DNA from: Rhytidiadelphus loreus
Lineage: Eukaryota; Streptophyta; Bryopsida; Hypnales; Hylocomiaceae
Length of the DNA stretch: 64,000 bases
Assembly: GCA_947034895.1 (NCBI GenBank)
Contig: OX344763.1
Span: forward strand, 35,525,025 to 35,589,024
Direction of reading: 5' to 3'
The position numbers were made by a program, and so were the translations under genes. Positions 21,812 to 32,561 of this stretch are shown here, in pieces. The notes below the pieces were generated by a model. That model worked only from the letters and a program-made list of their open reading frames with translations, was not told where the DNA came from and searched no databases. Position 1 is the first letter of the stretch. Every line of letters begins with the position of its first letter.

Positions 21812-22690
21812 ATTGCTTTGCATTTTGTTTGGTTCACCCATCACTTCATAACATTCTAAGGAGACACTTGAAGGTTCAATAGGTTCCTATAATTTCAATG
21901 ATTTTTGGCATGATTTTTTGAAACTATTTTTGAAGATAGAAAAACATATTAGCTTTTGGGAAATACAATTTTTATTTTAACTGGTGCCCAAGAGCAAAAG
22001 TTATACTCCCTTTGTTTGGAAATAGTATATCCATTCTCAACGGTATTGCTTTGTGAAATGGATACACTATTTTCAAACAAAGGGAGTAACACACAAAGTT
22101 CAAAAAAACAATTTGCTAGGCAACACCCAAAAAATTACAAAAACTCAAAATTAAATTTAAATTTGTTTATTTCTCATAGAAAATACTTTTGTCTACATGG
22201 AAAGCTTTTATTCATTCATTTGGACTAGCAATGAGAAAGTTATGGAGAGTTGTTTTTTAGGCAATTAGAGCATCTTAAAAAAATATATATTATAGGATTT
22301 AGTTTGGAACACAATTATCACAATTAAAAAAAAAAAATTCTATAGAGTTTAGTTAGTTTGCTAGAACAGTCTCACCATTGATTGGGAATATTATATTTCA
22401 ATTCCATCTTAGAACTATTAACAATTTAGTTTTTCCTTGTACCTCATACCTAACAATTTTTATAGGAATGCAAACAAAGTGATTTAAAAAAAAGTTCCTA
22501 TATTCTCAATTCAATTCTTTAACATTAAAATTTTTTAATCCAAAATCTACAGTGCAAAAACTTTATGTTAGGGAGATTTGGAGCCAAAAATCAAATCTAG
22601 CAATTATAGACACTAACTCAACCCAATGTAGCCCAAACGAGAGCCCAAATCTCATTTATTGAAAAAATCTACCATGGATTGATGCAAGAC
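21812..22690. other. Diverged TTAA-element sequence
   Basis: Phrases such as GGTGCCCAAGAGCAAAAGTTAT, GAAAGCTTTTATTCATTC and ATGAGAAAGTTATGG match the copy at 45169-46093. It appears to be a decayed relative without preserved ends, carrying the Stowaway-type insertion at 22006. Confidence 0.45.
22006..22086. mobile_element. 81-bp Stowaway-type foldback MITE
   Basis: TA-CTCCCTTTGTTTGGAAATAG at the left pairs with CTATTTTCAAACAAAGGGAG-TA at the right. The inverted repeats occupy most of the element. The TA flanks are the expected Tc1/mariner-type duplication. Confidence 0.85.
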
Positions 22691-22784
22691 CTTGATGGGT
22701 CATTCCTTACACTATGTAATGAAATTAGAAATGCCCCTCACTAATTTCTCAACTTTTGACACTATATAGATATTTATTGTTATT

Positions 22785-23057
22785 GTACAAGAATGCACTA
22801 CTTTTGAATTAGGTATTGTTGTAATTGGGACTCACGAACCTCCATATGTTCACATGAAAACATCTATAGCCTTGATGGGTTGTAAAGTAATTTTTGGAAA
22901 GTAAGGCAATGTAATTATTTAGTGTACAAGAATGCACTACTTTGAATTAGGTATTGTTGTAATTGGGACTCATAAACCTCTATGTATACAAATGAAAATA
23001 CTTGTAGACTTTGATGGCTTGTAAAGTAACTTTTGGAGGGTGAAGCAACCTAATTAT
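22785..23057. repeat. Two tandem copies of a roughly 138-bp unit
   Basis: GTACAAGAATGCACTACTTT recurs at about 22785 and 22923, each copy continuing through AATTAGGTATTGTTGTAATT, GACTCA(C/T)(G/A)AACCTC and TTGTAAAGTAA. A single further copy is at about 47749-47900. Non-coding. Confidence 0.75.
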
Positions 23058-23679
23058 TTAGAGTATCTCCACCAAGGCACAAATACTAGTCCAACAAGGA
23101 GTTTGCGGTGTGTAGGCTTCTTCAAAAGTCCTACAAATTGTGCAATTTAAGTTTTTTTTGTAGCCACCTCTCCAAAACTAGCTTATCACATTGCAAGCTA
23201 TAGGGAGCTCTCATGTTGTCATGTTCCACATTGGAGCAAGAACATTGTTTTTTATTTTAGTTGCAACCTTGATTGGAGACCAACCTCAACCCTAACCAAT
23301 CAAAGTATTGTCTCCACCACACAAAATGCCACAAACATGGCAGTGATTTGGGCAAGTCGTGACCTAAATTAGCTAAGGTAAACTACCCCATTATAGATAG
23401 AATGGGAGCAAACCAATTGTGGGCAAAATTGTAATGGTGATGTACATTTCAAAACTTGAATGTACACCACCATTACAATTTTGCCCACAATGGGTTTGCT
23501 CCCATTCTGTCCATAATGGGGTAGTTTACCTTATGGTGTTTAAAGTTCATCATTGGAATTTGCAATTTTGCACTCTTGGTAGGGGCCCAATAACAAGGAG
23601 GGGCCTTCCTCTCCCCTAACACGTGGCATTTACATTATGGAATGTCTATTTTGATGTGGGCTAGTAGAGATGCTCTCAA
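23058..23679. mobile_element. TTAGAGCATCTCC-type element with nested foldback
   Basis: The left end TTAGAGTATCTCCACCAAGG and the right end (reverse complement TTGAGAGCATCTCTACTAG) give the GAGCATCTCC signature common to plant MITEs. The foldback element at 23374-23533 lies within it. A 66-codon frame at 23419 is produced by the foldback and is not a gene. Confidence 0.6.
23374..23533. mobile_element. 160-bp near-perfect foldback, TA-AGGTAAACTACC type
   Basis: Two arms of about 75 bp, starting TA-AGGTAAACTACCCCATT and ending AATGGGGTAGTTTACCT-TA, separated by about 8 bases. Mismatches are few. The ends match the TA-AGGTA group. Confidence 0.85.
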
Positions 23680-23722
23680 GCAAACCTAATTTCACAATTT
23701 CGTGTAGTTGTCTGAAATGAAT

Positions 23723-23999
23723 CATTACATGTTATTTCAGGCCTCTAAAAAACCATTTGAAGGTTGTTCCCCTTCAATGTTCCCCCCGCAATGAAGGATG
23801 GCTAGCTGTCACAAAAAAAAATTCAATTTTTTTTTAAACTCTTCAAATGCAAAAAGAAGTTGAATTTTTTTTCCAGAAATAGGCTAGCAACCTCTCGGCC
23901 ACATAGGACTGTTGAGGTGTCATGCCAGCAGTCACATTCCCTGGATTCTCATAGCAATAGAACCCACGGTCTCCTAGAGGCCCAAAAAACCATCTAATG
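23723..23999. mobile_element. CATTA-family MITE
   Basis: Left end CATTACATGTTATTTCAGG; right end, reverse-complemented, CATTAGATGGTTTTTTGGGC. It shares with 31682-31947 the internal phrases TTCCCC, GCAATGAAGGA, an AT core and a CCTCT(C/T)G(G/A)CCAC block. 277 bp, non-coding. Confidence 0.8.
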
Positions 24000-24069
24000 A
24001 TTTTACTTCTAATGGAGTGGTTTACCTTCTACCGTCCATTTTCTAGTTGGGAGTTTCTACTCTCCAAAA

Positions 24070-24571
24070 TAAGGTAAGAATACCATAAATGGTTTAAATA
24101 AGCATTTCAGCTTGGAGAATTTGAAGAATTTCCTGAGAAATTGAACTCAATGTGAGTGGAAAAAAGCATGAGGAAGAAAACTAGAAAAGGAATTTTTTTC
24201 CTCAAGAATGAATATTTTATTCAATATAAATGTGGATTCTTCATTGGATCCCATTTCTATATTATAGCTTCACCTAAAACGGCTACCTTTGGAATTTATT
24301 CCTAATCAAGTGTGAGTAGATTGGATCTTCTTCAAATCGTTAAGATGAGGTGTGAGTGATTCAAGCTTACTTTGTAGTCAAATTTGTTTGTAGAATCGGC
24401 AAGGCTTGACAAAATCCATTGAAGGTGCCAATTATGGAGGGGAATGCCACCAAAGGAGCCAATTATGCATGGAATCTGTTCTTAGCACGAGGGCCCGTGC
24501 CTTAGAGGGCGCGTTTTCTCATACAATAGTAAAGGTAGCTATTGTCCATTTCAAGATCCCCTACTCTACCA
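24070..24571. mobile_element. TA-AGGTAGGAATACC-family element, right end lost
   Basis: Starts TA-AGGTAAGAATACCATAAA and is collinear with 63733-64000 and, inverted, with 8582-8952 through ATTTCAG, GAGAAATTGA, ATGAATATTTTATTCAATAT and GGATTCTTCAT. The right terminus is not visible and seems to be disrupted where the next element begins at 24572. Confidence 0.6.
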
Positions 24572-24978
24572 TTAGAGCATCTCCACTAGTGGCTTCCTTA
24601 TCTATATCTAAATGAGTTTCATTCAAATAAGGAAGAATCTCCCCACCTCCACCAACATTCCCTATTCTTAAAAATTTAGGGAAGGGAGGTCCAAATTCCC
24701 CACATGGGATGATGGATAGGGAACTCGAATGGAGTAATCCCTCAACCTCTTTTTACCTTTCCAACATGAGTTGTGCTTCATTGATTTGCTAGAGTACTAT
24801 TCATTTGACCTTGTTACTGTTTCTATAGTTTTAGTTTGATTTCTTCCTACCTCTATTTAGCAATAAGTTGAAAATTTTGGGTATAACTAGTGGGGGCTTG
24901 CCTTCCCTGTCCCCAACTTTGTTCCCCTTCATTCCAATGGAGATAGGGATACGGAAGCCACTGGTGGGGCTGCTCTTA
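24572..24978. mobile_element. TTAGAGCATCTCC-type MITE upstream of the phosphatase gene
   Basis: Left TTAGAGCATCTCCACTAGTG and right (reverse complement TAAGAGCAGCCCCACCAGTG) share GTGGCTTCC further in. 407 bp, non-coding, ending about 400 bp before the inferred start codon of the phosphatase. Confidence 0.75.
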
Positions 24979-25384
24979 GAGAGGCACCGTTATCGGTATT
25001 TCTACCATAGCGACTGGCGGTGAACTTTTGCCGCACAGGTGGAGATGCCCTGAGAAATCTCTGCTGTCTCTCAGCCGCTCCACCGACCGTCGTAGATCTT
25101 GCCAACTGGCACTCCCTCGTCCATCGACCGGCACAGATCGTGCCAAATGGCACACACTCCGCCACTTCCCCAATTGAACCCAATACTCGCACAAAGTACT
25201 GTACCCAGCAGTGCACCAGAGCTCCCTTTTGCAGATTCCGAAACGTCAAGGAAAACACAGCGGCACGGAATTCGATCTCATTTCCAACGGGATCTTCACC
25301 AAGCACGAGCTCCAAACCCTAACTGCGGACCATCCTCGTCCTCTTCCCCGTTTCTCAAGTTGTTGCAGACGTGCAGAGCGATCT
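24979..25384 (+). promoter_or_regulatory. Probable promoter and leader of the phosphatase gene
   Basis: Composition turns sharply GC-richer at about 24960. Several frames are open here on both strands, as expected for GC-richer DNA, but none shows a known domain. An in-frame ATG at 25211 would add 58 residues with no motif, so the ATG at 25385 is preferred. The transcription start cannot be located. Confidence 0.4.
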
Positions 25385-27231
25385 ATGGGGCTCACGTTTT
25401 ACGCAGGATTGCCGTCCGCAGTCGCTTTAGCGACATGCGCCGCGCTTCATCACTCCGGAGCGCCGAAGTATATTACACTTCCCGTGCTCCACAGCTCCCT
25501 TGTAGGGTTTACTGCGGCCCTTGCCGCGCACCCTCGGTGGAACTACACGAAGTTGTTCGGGAAGAACACCGACGGCTCGTTTCCGTGGTGGTCGTTGGCG
25601 ATTTTCTACCCTTACTTGCTCACTTTGAAAGCGTATGTCCATGGCAGGCGCATTCTGACTCAGGAGCCAGTGTTCACTGAGGTCGAGCCTGGGTTATTCG
25701 TCGGAGGGTGGCCGGCGTTTTACAGCCATGTGCCGCCCGGCTTGAAAGGTGTGATCGATTGCACTTGCGAGCTGCCGAGGAATCCGTGCGTGAACGAGCT
25801 TCCGTATCTATGCGTGCCGATTTGGGATTCGCGAGGGCCGAGGCCTTCAGAGATTGAGAGTGCGGTGCGGTGGGCGATCAAGCAACGGGGCGAGAATTCG
25901 AAGAATTGCATCCTTATTCACTGTGCTTTCGGTACGTCTCCCTTTGCTCACTGTCAATATTTTGCACTAATGCAAAGCTGCTCAGTGACGTTCTTGGCGC
26001 ATTTGTATTATAAATATTGCCTTGCCAGCTTGAATTTCTGTGCTGCTGACATTATTCTCCAGTAGTAGAATGTCACTGGCGAAGGTAGAAACTCGAATTA
26101 GGAAAACTCTTCTCAATGGATCGATCCTTCTTCACGTTGCACACGTGAATAAGGACTACAAGAATTCAGGGCCGTTTTCAGCTTCTTGATTCTGAACCCT
26201 AGAATCTCATCTCAAACCTAGAACATGTTTTTAGGGTTGAACGACCTTGCTCCTTCACACAGAGTCTTAAACTTGGAGCACAATTCTTGAACTCTGACAC
26301 CCCATATGAGTTACATGGGGAAATTGTTCGAAGATGGAATTCTTTTGCTTGATGCCTGAATTAGTAACGAAAATAGGAAGTCCACTTTTGGAATCTCATG
26401 GCCAATCAACTGAAACCTTTGAATAACATATTTTTTCTGTTCAGAAAAGTAGGACATAGGTTCTCCTTTATCCTGAAGCCTCCAAAATGACACATTTCAA
26501 CTTCGCTAGATTTGAAATCTGCCACGTGGGCCTCATCCATAGAATTTTAGGGTTGGAGGTTGCCTGGGGAGTTTCCTGGAAGAAGGTGTTAGCCGTGGCC
26601 TGCTTTATAAGCGGTGGCACTCCACCTGCGGTCATCTGAGGCCGCCCTGATGTGGGTGAGCGCCGTTGATGACGCGGTTCCTTAGTGTAGTGGTTATCAC
26701 GTTCGCTTTACACGCGAAAGGTCGCGGGTTCGAAACCCGCAGGGACTATGCACACGGAGGAAGTTCCGTCTTCCTTCGTGGGGGTGGTGGCGCAGTTGGC
26801 TAGCGCGTAGGTCTCATAGCTAAAGAGAAATCCTGAGGTCGAGAGTTCGAGCCTCTCTCACCCCACTTTTTTTTTCACCCTTTTCCATTTGTTTGATTTT
26901 TTTTCTGTTCTTACAAGACATTGAGAGAATGACACATTTATCAAGCGATGCAGGTTGAAGAATTCTGTGCATGCAAATATCAGTAGTTGAAGGAGGCTCT
27001 GGACGTTGATGGTTGTTTCTTGTGTGTGTTTTTTGGATTATATGGGCAGGTCATGGACGCAGTGTCACAATTATGTGTGCTCTATTGATCACTCTAGGAG
27101 TGTGTGACACATGGCAAAATGCTGAAACCTATATCAAGCGTAGTCGGCCTGGCGCACGACTCAACAAGGGGCAGAAGAAGAGCTTGATCGAGTGGACAGA
27201 GTTGTATGTTAACAACAAAGAAATGAAGTGA
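25385..27231 (+). CDS. Membrane-anchored dual-specificity phosphatase-like protein
   Basis: Two exons, 25385-25931 and 27050-27231 (donor TTCG|GTACGT, acceptor GGGCAG|GTCATGG), give 242 residues. The splice falls inside the signature: exon 1 ends ...LIHCAF and exon 2 restores GHGRS, giving the Cys-based phosphatase loop HC-x5-R-S with C180 and R186. IWDSRGP at 146-152 provides a likely general acid, D148. The N-terminal half has hydrophobic stretches at about 2-21, 29-48 and 68-85, so the protein should be membrane-bound with the catalytic domain C-terminal. It resembles plant proteins annotated as YnbD-like dual-specificity phosphatases; substrate is unknown and could be phosphoprotein or phospholipid. 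The intron is 1118 bp and contains two tRNA genes on the same strand. Confidence 0.85.
26676..26748 (+). tRNA. tRNA-Val (TAC anticodon)
   Basis: Cloverleaf with acceptor GGTTCCT/AGGGACT (two G-T pairs), D arm TAGTGTAGTGGTTATCA, anticodon stem TTCGC/GCGAA around loop TTTACAC (anticodon TAC), and T arm GCGGGTTCGAAACCCGC. Internal A and B boxes are intact. It lies inside the phosphatase intron. Confidence 0.93.
26781..26865 (+). tRNA. Elongator tRNA-Met (CAT) with intron
   Basis: 85 nt. Acceptor GGGGTGG/TCACCCC, D arm GCGCAGTTGGCTAGCGC, anticodon CAT at 26815-26817, T arm GAGAGTTCGAGCCTCTC. An intron of about 11 nt (about 26819-26829) follows the base after the anticodon, as in plant elongator tRNA-Met genes. 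It lies 33 bp after the tRNA-Val. Confidence 0.93.
26867..26875 (+). terminator. Pol III T-tract after tRNA-Met
   Basis: A run of nine T immediately after the tRNA-Met 3' end, adequate for RNA polymerase III termination. No comparably strong T-run follows the tRNA-Val, so the two tRNAs could be made as a dicistronic transcript. Confidence 0.7.
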
Positions 27232-28249
27232 TTCTTGTATGGACATTCCAGAATGTTATCTTGCGATTGAAGCGGGAGATCGTCTTCTCTTCACTTGGTT
27301 TGGTCCTGGAAGAGATGTTTAGAAATGTCAAGGTCCCTTCGACCACTGATGGGCTCTGCGTGCATTACCTCCGGTGCATCATCTGAGCTGAATTGTGGGA
27401 ACTTGAAGTTGTGTGCCCTACCTTTAGAATTTGACTGATTTCTTACTACAGGAAGATGAGTCCAAGTATTTGACTGATTTCCAGGCAGTTCGTGGGTAGG
27501 CATGATGTCCCATCCGCCAAGGCAGATGGTGGTTGTTGAAGACATTCTGAATCTGCTTGCAGAAGTTGTATTTTTTAGGTGTCGCTACTGCAACTTGTGA
27601 CATAATGTTAACTAACTGTCGACTCTGATGTTCAGGCTTCCTTGGCTGGAGTTTGTAAGATTTTCTAGGAAAGAGCAGCTTTGTAACTTATCAAACATTC
27701 AAGCCATTTCAGGACATTTCAGTCCATGGAGTTGATAATTTCTTTTGACATTCTTTCGCACTGTAGTTGTACTGGTCGAGGTGCGCAAATACTGGAAATT
27801 GAGATGTGTATTTTTTTGTGGATTGTTGACAGGACGGACTTGGTGGATTGTGACAGTTTAATCAGTCTGTCTCAAAATGTTGTTTCATTATCTAAAGGGG
27901 TCCAAACAATTATTGACTTGATCGGGCTGTTGTCAAACAGTGGAGGACTTGAGTAACATCAGAAACGCTGTTGATTTTAGGGTACCAAGTGATTATGATA
28001 TGCGGATTTCTTGGTATTCAGGGCTGCTATTTGTACTTACTGTCTTGAACTCAATTCTATTTTAGCATGGCCTATGCACGTCTGGATCTGTACCCTCAAC
28101 AGCACTATCTCAGCATGCTCCAACGTGTCAGACCCAATGCATACTTGGCAACATTTTCTGTGCAGACTCTTACCTCTTTTGGATAACCCCGTGTGACTGC
28201 GAAGGCTGTATAACCCCGTGTGACTGTGCGAAGGCTGTATAGGGTTGTA
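27232..28249. other. 3' flank of the phosphatase gene
   Basis: Probable 3' untranslated region then intergenic DNA. Short frames (27291 minus, 27726 plus, 28011 plus) have no motif. Near 28183-28245 the phrase TAACCCCGTGTGACTG...CGAAGGCTGTAT occurs twice in tandem. Confidence 0.4.
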
Positions 28250-28600
28250 TAGGGTGATCTATTGTGGACAATAGTTGGATGTTATATTCATTGAGAAAGA
28301 TTCTCTATTTGTACATTCTTGTCCACTCATCTCTCTTCTCTCCTTGCATAGGGAGAAGCGCATAAGCTATCCATAATAGGTGTGAGTCCATGAAACTAGA
28401 ATGGGTCCAAATGAAAAATCTATATTTATATTGAATAAAGTACTCATTCTTGAGAGAGAAAAAATCAATTTTCTTTTTTGCATTCTTCCTCATTGGACTC
28501 AATTTCTCCACAATTGTCCCCCATTCCACAAATTTTCATTGTTCAGTATCATTATGGTGACAACTAAGCCTTTTTATAGGGCCTAAATGTTTTATATTAT
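28250..28600. mobile_element. Element of the GGTGACCTATTATGGAC / AATACC group
   Basis: Starts TAGGGTGATCTATTGTGGAC and continues through GAGAAAGATTCTC, AGAATGGGTCCAAATGAAA and a TTGCATTCTTCCTCAT phrase. It is collinear with 36541-36897 and with the interrupted copy at 47992. The right boundary is uncertain. Confidence 0.55.
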
Positions 28601-29299
28601 TGTGATGTTCAAAGAATTATCCACAAGAAAAAGAATCTCACTACAATAAAATTGAGTTGACTAAATTGACAAGGAGTGAACTAACCTAAAAGCAAATTGT
28701 TTGTAGTGCAATTGTATTTCAAGTAGAAATTTCAACTCAAGATGCTCCATAAATGCCTTGGTGGTATTCTAGGCATAGCCATATGGATTGCCGACACATT
28801 TCCAACCACTTAAGCAATTGAGCATATGTGGAGCATGGGTATGTTGAATAGAAAAATCTCTTTGTGTAAAAAACTCCAATTTTAAAAAAGATTTTGTAAT
28901 CTTTTATAATTTTATTTTCCAAAACATAATTACCATGAATTTTCTAGGTGAAGATTTTATTTGTCCCATATTGGTCATATAGGTCATCTTATTTTTACCA
29001 AGGGCTATTTACAAAATCAAGAGTCCTATAGCCAATCATAATGCACCATAACTTATCATTTATTCATCTCTCCTTGCACGAAAATAGAGCATTCTAGGTT
29101 GCCAAAATGGGAGGTGATCAAAAATGGGTTGGCTAGTCAATATGGTCTCAAAATGTCTTGGACATTATGAAATCAGTCCAAGATATGAACATCTTGAAAT
29201 TAAATATAATATAATGTATTAGAAACATAATGGAATAAATGGAGATAGGAATGAAAACTCTATAATTGAAATGAAACACAAGTTAGTACAAAACATTTT
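28601..29299. other. Diverged repeat shared with 40100-40550
   Basis: Contains CCAACCACTTAAGCAATT, GGAGCAT and CCAATCATAATGCAC phrases also present near 40290-40550. No gene is supported. Confidence 0.4.
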
Positions 29300-30450
29300 T
29301 TAACCCTTGATCCCTAAAGGACCAACCTACTAAATTTGGCAACATAGCAATTTAAGGTAGGTATGTATGTGTGACTAGAGATTTCCATGTTATTGGCCCA
29401 AACTTTAATAGAAGTTGTGGACGAGGAATATCTTTTATATGCACTAAATTTCAAGACATTTGAAAATATGAGTCAAAAGTTATGGCCTAATATGTTACTT
29501 TTTTGGTAAATGGGCAGTCCGGGCAGATTTTTTTAAATCATTTTTTTCAGGAGAAAAAAATTTGAAATTGGTTTTGTAAATTTATATATACATGGAAATC
29601 TTTGAATCATTCCATGTTGATCAATAAGTCAAAAGTTATGAGTTCTAGTTTGCGGGTAGTTAGGGAATCTCTACTCTACAGTAAACTTTGAAGTCCTTTA
29701 TTTTACTCAATTTTCAATATTTTTTGAAAAAAATAAAATCATAGGAGGTATATTGTTTCTTACAGCATTGCAACCATTGGCATTGGCATTTTTCAATTCC
29801 ATAAATAAATTGTTAACAATTTAGTATTTTGAATCATTCTCTACTTCTTTCTACTTACTATTTTTTTCCTATATGTTGTACAATTCCAAATGATCTGAAA
29901 ATTTTCAAGCATGTAGCCCACTTGCCTTGAAAAATGAAACCAAAGAAGCACCACTACTTTGGACATTTTTCATACAAATGTGAGCTTGTAAAGTGCAACT
30001 GCCCGTTTCTTCGCAGTGTTCAAAAAACAATTTTTGTCACTTCAAACGCTCATATCTTGCAATCTACAAGGTCAAAATTTCTGAAATTTTTTCCACACAT
30101 TTTCTAACCAGCGTACTACAAGATCTAATGGTTAAATGTGTCCAAAAATGTTTTTTTTCTTAAAAGTTGGTATTTGTACTAGATATGACAATTTTGGAGC
30201 GTTTTTGGTGAAAACATAGTCACAGTCCTTTAAGGGTTAAGGGATGAAGGGGTGACCTTGGACATCATTCCTTTTCATTACCGTTGAATCATTGGCTTAA
30301 AAAATAGCAAAAGCACTCATTGGAAGTCAAACTACTATAGAAGACCTCCCTTTTCACAACTAAATTCCAGTAATTGTACTTTTGTCCTACTAGAAGGATT
30401 CCTTGTCATCCATCGGATGCCAAACGTCTATGTCAATGTTTAAGAGTTAA
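29300..30450. mobile_element. Short TTAA-type element split by a longer one
   Basis: TTAA-CCC at 29300 and GTTTAAGAG-TTAA at 30450 bracket sequence that, outside 29307-30240, matches the 230-bp element at 11410-11639. The longer TTAA element has inserted near its left end, so both sizes of the family are nested here. Confidence 0.55.
29307..30240 (+). mobile_element. Long TTAA-type (piggyBac-like) element, copy 4
   Basis: Left TTGA-TCCCTAAAGGACC, right AGTCCTTTAAGGG-TTAA. Collinear with 9079 and 20218; 934 bp, exactly the length of copy 3. Non-coding. Confidence 0.8.
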
Positions 30451-31049
30451 ACTAAACTAAAAATCAATGAAGGGATATTGAGAAATTTCACTCATGTACA
30501 TTTAGGTTTATCAAACAAGAATTGTAAACAAGAAAAAATAATAAGGAACAAGGAAGAAATAGAGACATCAATAAAAAAAGAAAGAGCTTGAAGATTAGAC
30601 TTTTGGTGTTCATATGATGAATGTGAGATTCATCTAACATTAGACAATTTGGGGTTCAAGTAGGTTCCTATGAGCTGAAATTTTACTTGAACTTTTTGAA
30701 ACATTTTGTTGATGTGTAGTTTTGCAAGAGCTTCATGGATATATAATTTTTATTTCAATCCGGTGTTGGATAATAAAGTTATAGGCCTTTTTAGGCAAAT
30801 TTCAACTCGAGGGAAGAAATGTTTGCACAACAACAAACATTTCGAATTCAAATTGGATCGGAGCTCTCAAAGTATACAAAAAAGTTAGGCTGCCAAAATT
30901 TTGTTGACTGAGGCCAAAGGCAGATGCACAGGTTGTGTTGGTTAGAAGGACGAAGACTAGGATGGGCAATGGATGAAGGGCTAGGACCACTGGCCAATCC
31001 CCTAGCATGTTAAAGCCCCTTGTATTTTATGCCATGGTCTCATGGCAAA
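30451..31049. other. Unassigned region with decayed repeat sequence
   Basis: No gene is supported. A patch at 30640-30830 resembles parts of 21840-22050 and 45220-45340 (GTTCCTATGA, TAAAGTTATA). Confidence 0.35.
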
Positions 31050-31460
31050 AAATCTAGGATTCAAGAAATAAATCTACAAATAAATGAAAAATACCAATGT
31101 CATTTAACAATTTGCCATCAAGAAAAAATTTATTGGCACAATGTAGGAATTGCTTAATTGAGATTTAGTTAGAAGCTTTGGAGAAGAGTTATTTTTATAA
31201 TGAAATCCATTGTCCATCATGAATCCCTAAAGGGTATGAGATAATTTGAAGATGAAAGCTTGACTATTCATTGTCAAAACTTAGAAACCGTGTTTGAAGT
31301 AGAATTTCAGACTTCATTTAGGTATAATAGAATAACTTTTTCCAAAAAAATTTAAAATAAAAGAAGTTGGGAAATCAAAATCAATTTCATCTCCAAAAAT
31401 TTGTTTGAGATTTAGATCCTTCAATCAAAAGTTACGAAGAAAATTTAGAGAGGATGTTTG

Positions 31461-31981
31461 CATTAGAAGAGATTTGAGGGCAAAAGAAGATTGTGAGTTC
31501 CCAAGCATTCCTAAACAACAGGGAACATTGGGAACCATGCCACATCAATGATCTAATGTGGCTGTGAATGTGCCACATTAGATAATATTAATCAATTAAT
31601 TTTAAATACAAATATTATTTTTAAAATAATTTTTTAATAATTTTATATTTTGATTGTTCCCAGGGCAGGGAAAGGCCTAAACATTACATGTTTTTTGAGG
31701 CCTAGGAGAACCCGTTTCAAGGCCGTTCCCCTCACTATTCCCTGCAATGAAGGACAGCTAATTGTCGGAAAAAAAATTTAATTTAAATTCTTCAAATGGT
31801 AAAACAAGTTGGAAAAAAAATCCGGAAATGACCTGGTCGCCTCTTGACCACGCAGGACGCTGACGTGGCAGGCCAGCTATCTTGTTCCCTACATTCTCGC
31901 AACAGGGGAACTCGCAGTCTCTTAAAGGCCTCAAAAACCATCTAATGATGGCCTTCCCTTTCCCTCAAATCTCATCTAATG
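31461..31981. mobile_element. CATTA-family MITE (outer) inside R1
   Basis: Left CATTAGAAGAGATTTGAGGG; right reverse-complemented CATTAGATGAGATTTGAGGG. Without the inner element it is 255 bp with an AT-rich core. Comparison with the empty site near 48893 (GATGTTTGAAAATGTC) shows insertion with at most one duplicated base. Confidence 0.8.
31682..31947. mobile_element. CATTA-family MITE (inner), nested
   Basis: Left CATTACATGTTTTTTGAGGC; right reverse-complemented CATTAGATGGTTTTTGAGGC. 266 bp. It lies in the outer CATTA element at CCTAAA|ATGGCC; the related element at 32562 reads CCTAAAATGGCC at the same place, so no bases were duplicated. Confidence 0.82.
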
Positions 31982-32561
31982 GAAAATGTCAAAAAAATTC
32001 CCTTCTAACCCTTCTCAAAAATTTGACCATAACATTTGATCGGAGGCTCGAAATCTCAAACAAATATTTGGAGATGAAAGTTATTTTGATATCCCAACTA
32101 CTCTTAATTACTTCAAAAAAAATTGAAACAACTTATTCTACTATGCCTAAATGAGGTTTGAAATTCTACTTCAAACACAATTTCCACTTTGAATTTAATT
32201 GTAAGTTAGTGATTGAGCTCCTACTAATTCTAATTTACATATCCCACATGGGTTGTTCTACTTCCTACCACCCGATATTTACATACAGAGATTTTCTTTT
32301 CATTTGAAACTCAAAACAAGTTAAAGTTACTTTTAGAACTATGCGAGGTTGACTCAGTGGATTCAAATTTAAAAATTTATTAAGCAATGAAATTATCTCA
32401 CATTGCATACCTAACTTGGTGCCCCTTTTTTGCATTTCTATCATGTGAATGCCTTGAAGGAAGATGGATGAAGGAGGTCAAGCTTAGAGTTCCCAATGGA
32501 AGGAACAATCCAAGATCAAACTAGCAATGGAAGTGAACCCATTTTCCAAAGTTTGCCCAAA

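Larger units (their letters stand above)
31050..32290. repeat. Interspersed repeat R1 carrying nested MITEs
   Basis: Collinear with 48440-49187: both contain AAATCTACAAATAAATG, TTTTTATAATGAAATCCATT, AGAGAGGATGTTTG, TATTCTACTATGCCTAAATG and ACATATCCCACATGG. The copy here is interrupted by the CATTA element at 31461-31981; the copy at 48440 is not and serves as an empty-site reference. Non-coding. Confidence 0.7.

Noticed and set aside
23419..23619. 66-codon frame
   Set aside because: Runs through the arm of the foldback MITE.
25211..25384. 58-residue N-terminal extension of the phosphatase
   Set aside because: No hydrophobic or conserved feature; the hydrophobic N-terminus begins at MGLTFYAG, so 25385 is the better start, though not proven.
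24929..25680. Overlapping long frames on both strands around the phosphatase start
   Set aside because: They are shadows of the GC-richer phosphatase exon; only the 25385 frame carries the phosphatase signature and splices correctly.
26059..26065. Unspliced end of phosphatase exon 1 at the TAG near 26063
   Set aside because: The unspliced frame would stop before the catalytic Arg; splicing to 27050 restores HCx5RS exactly.
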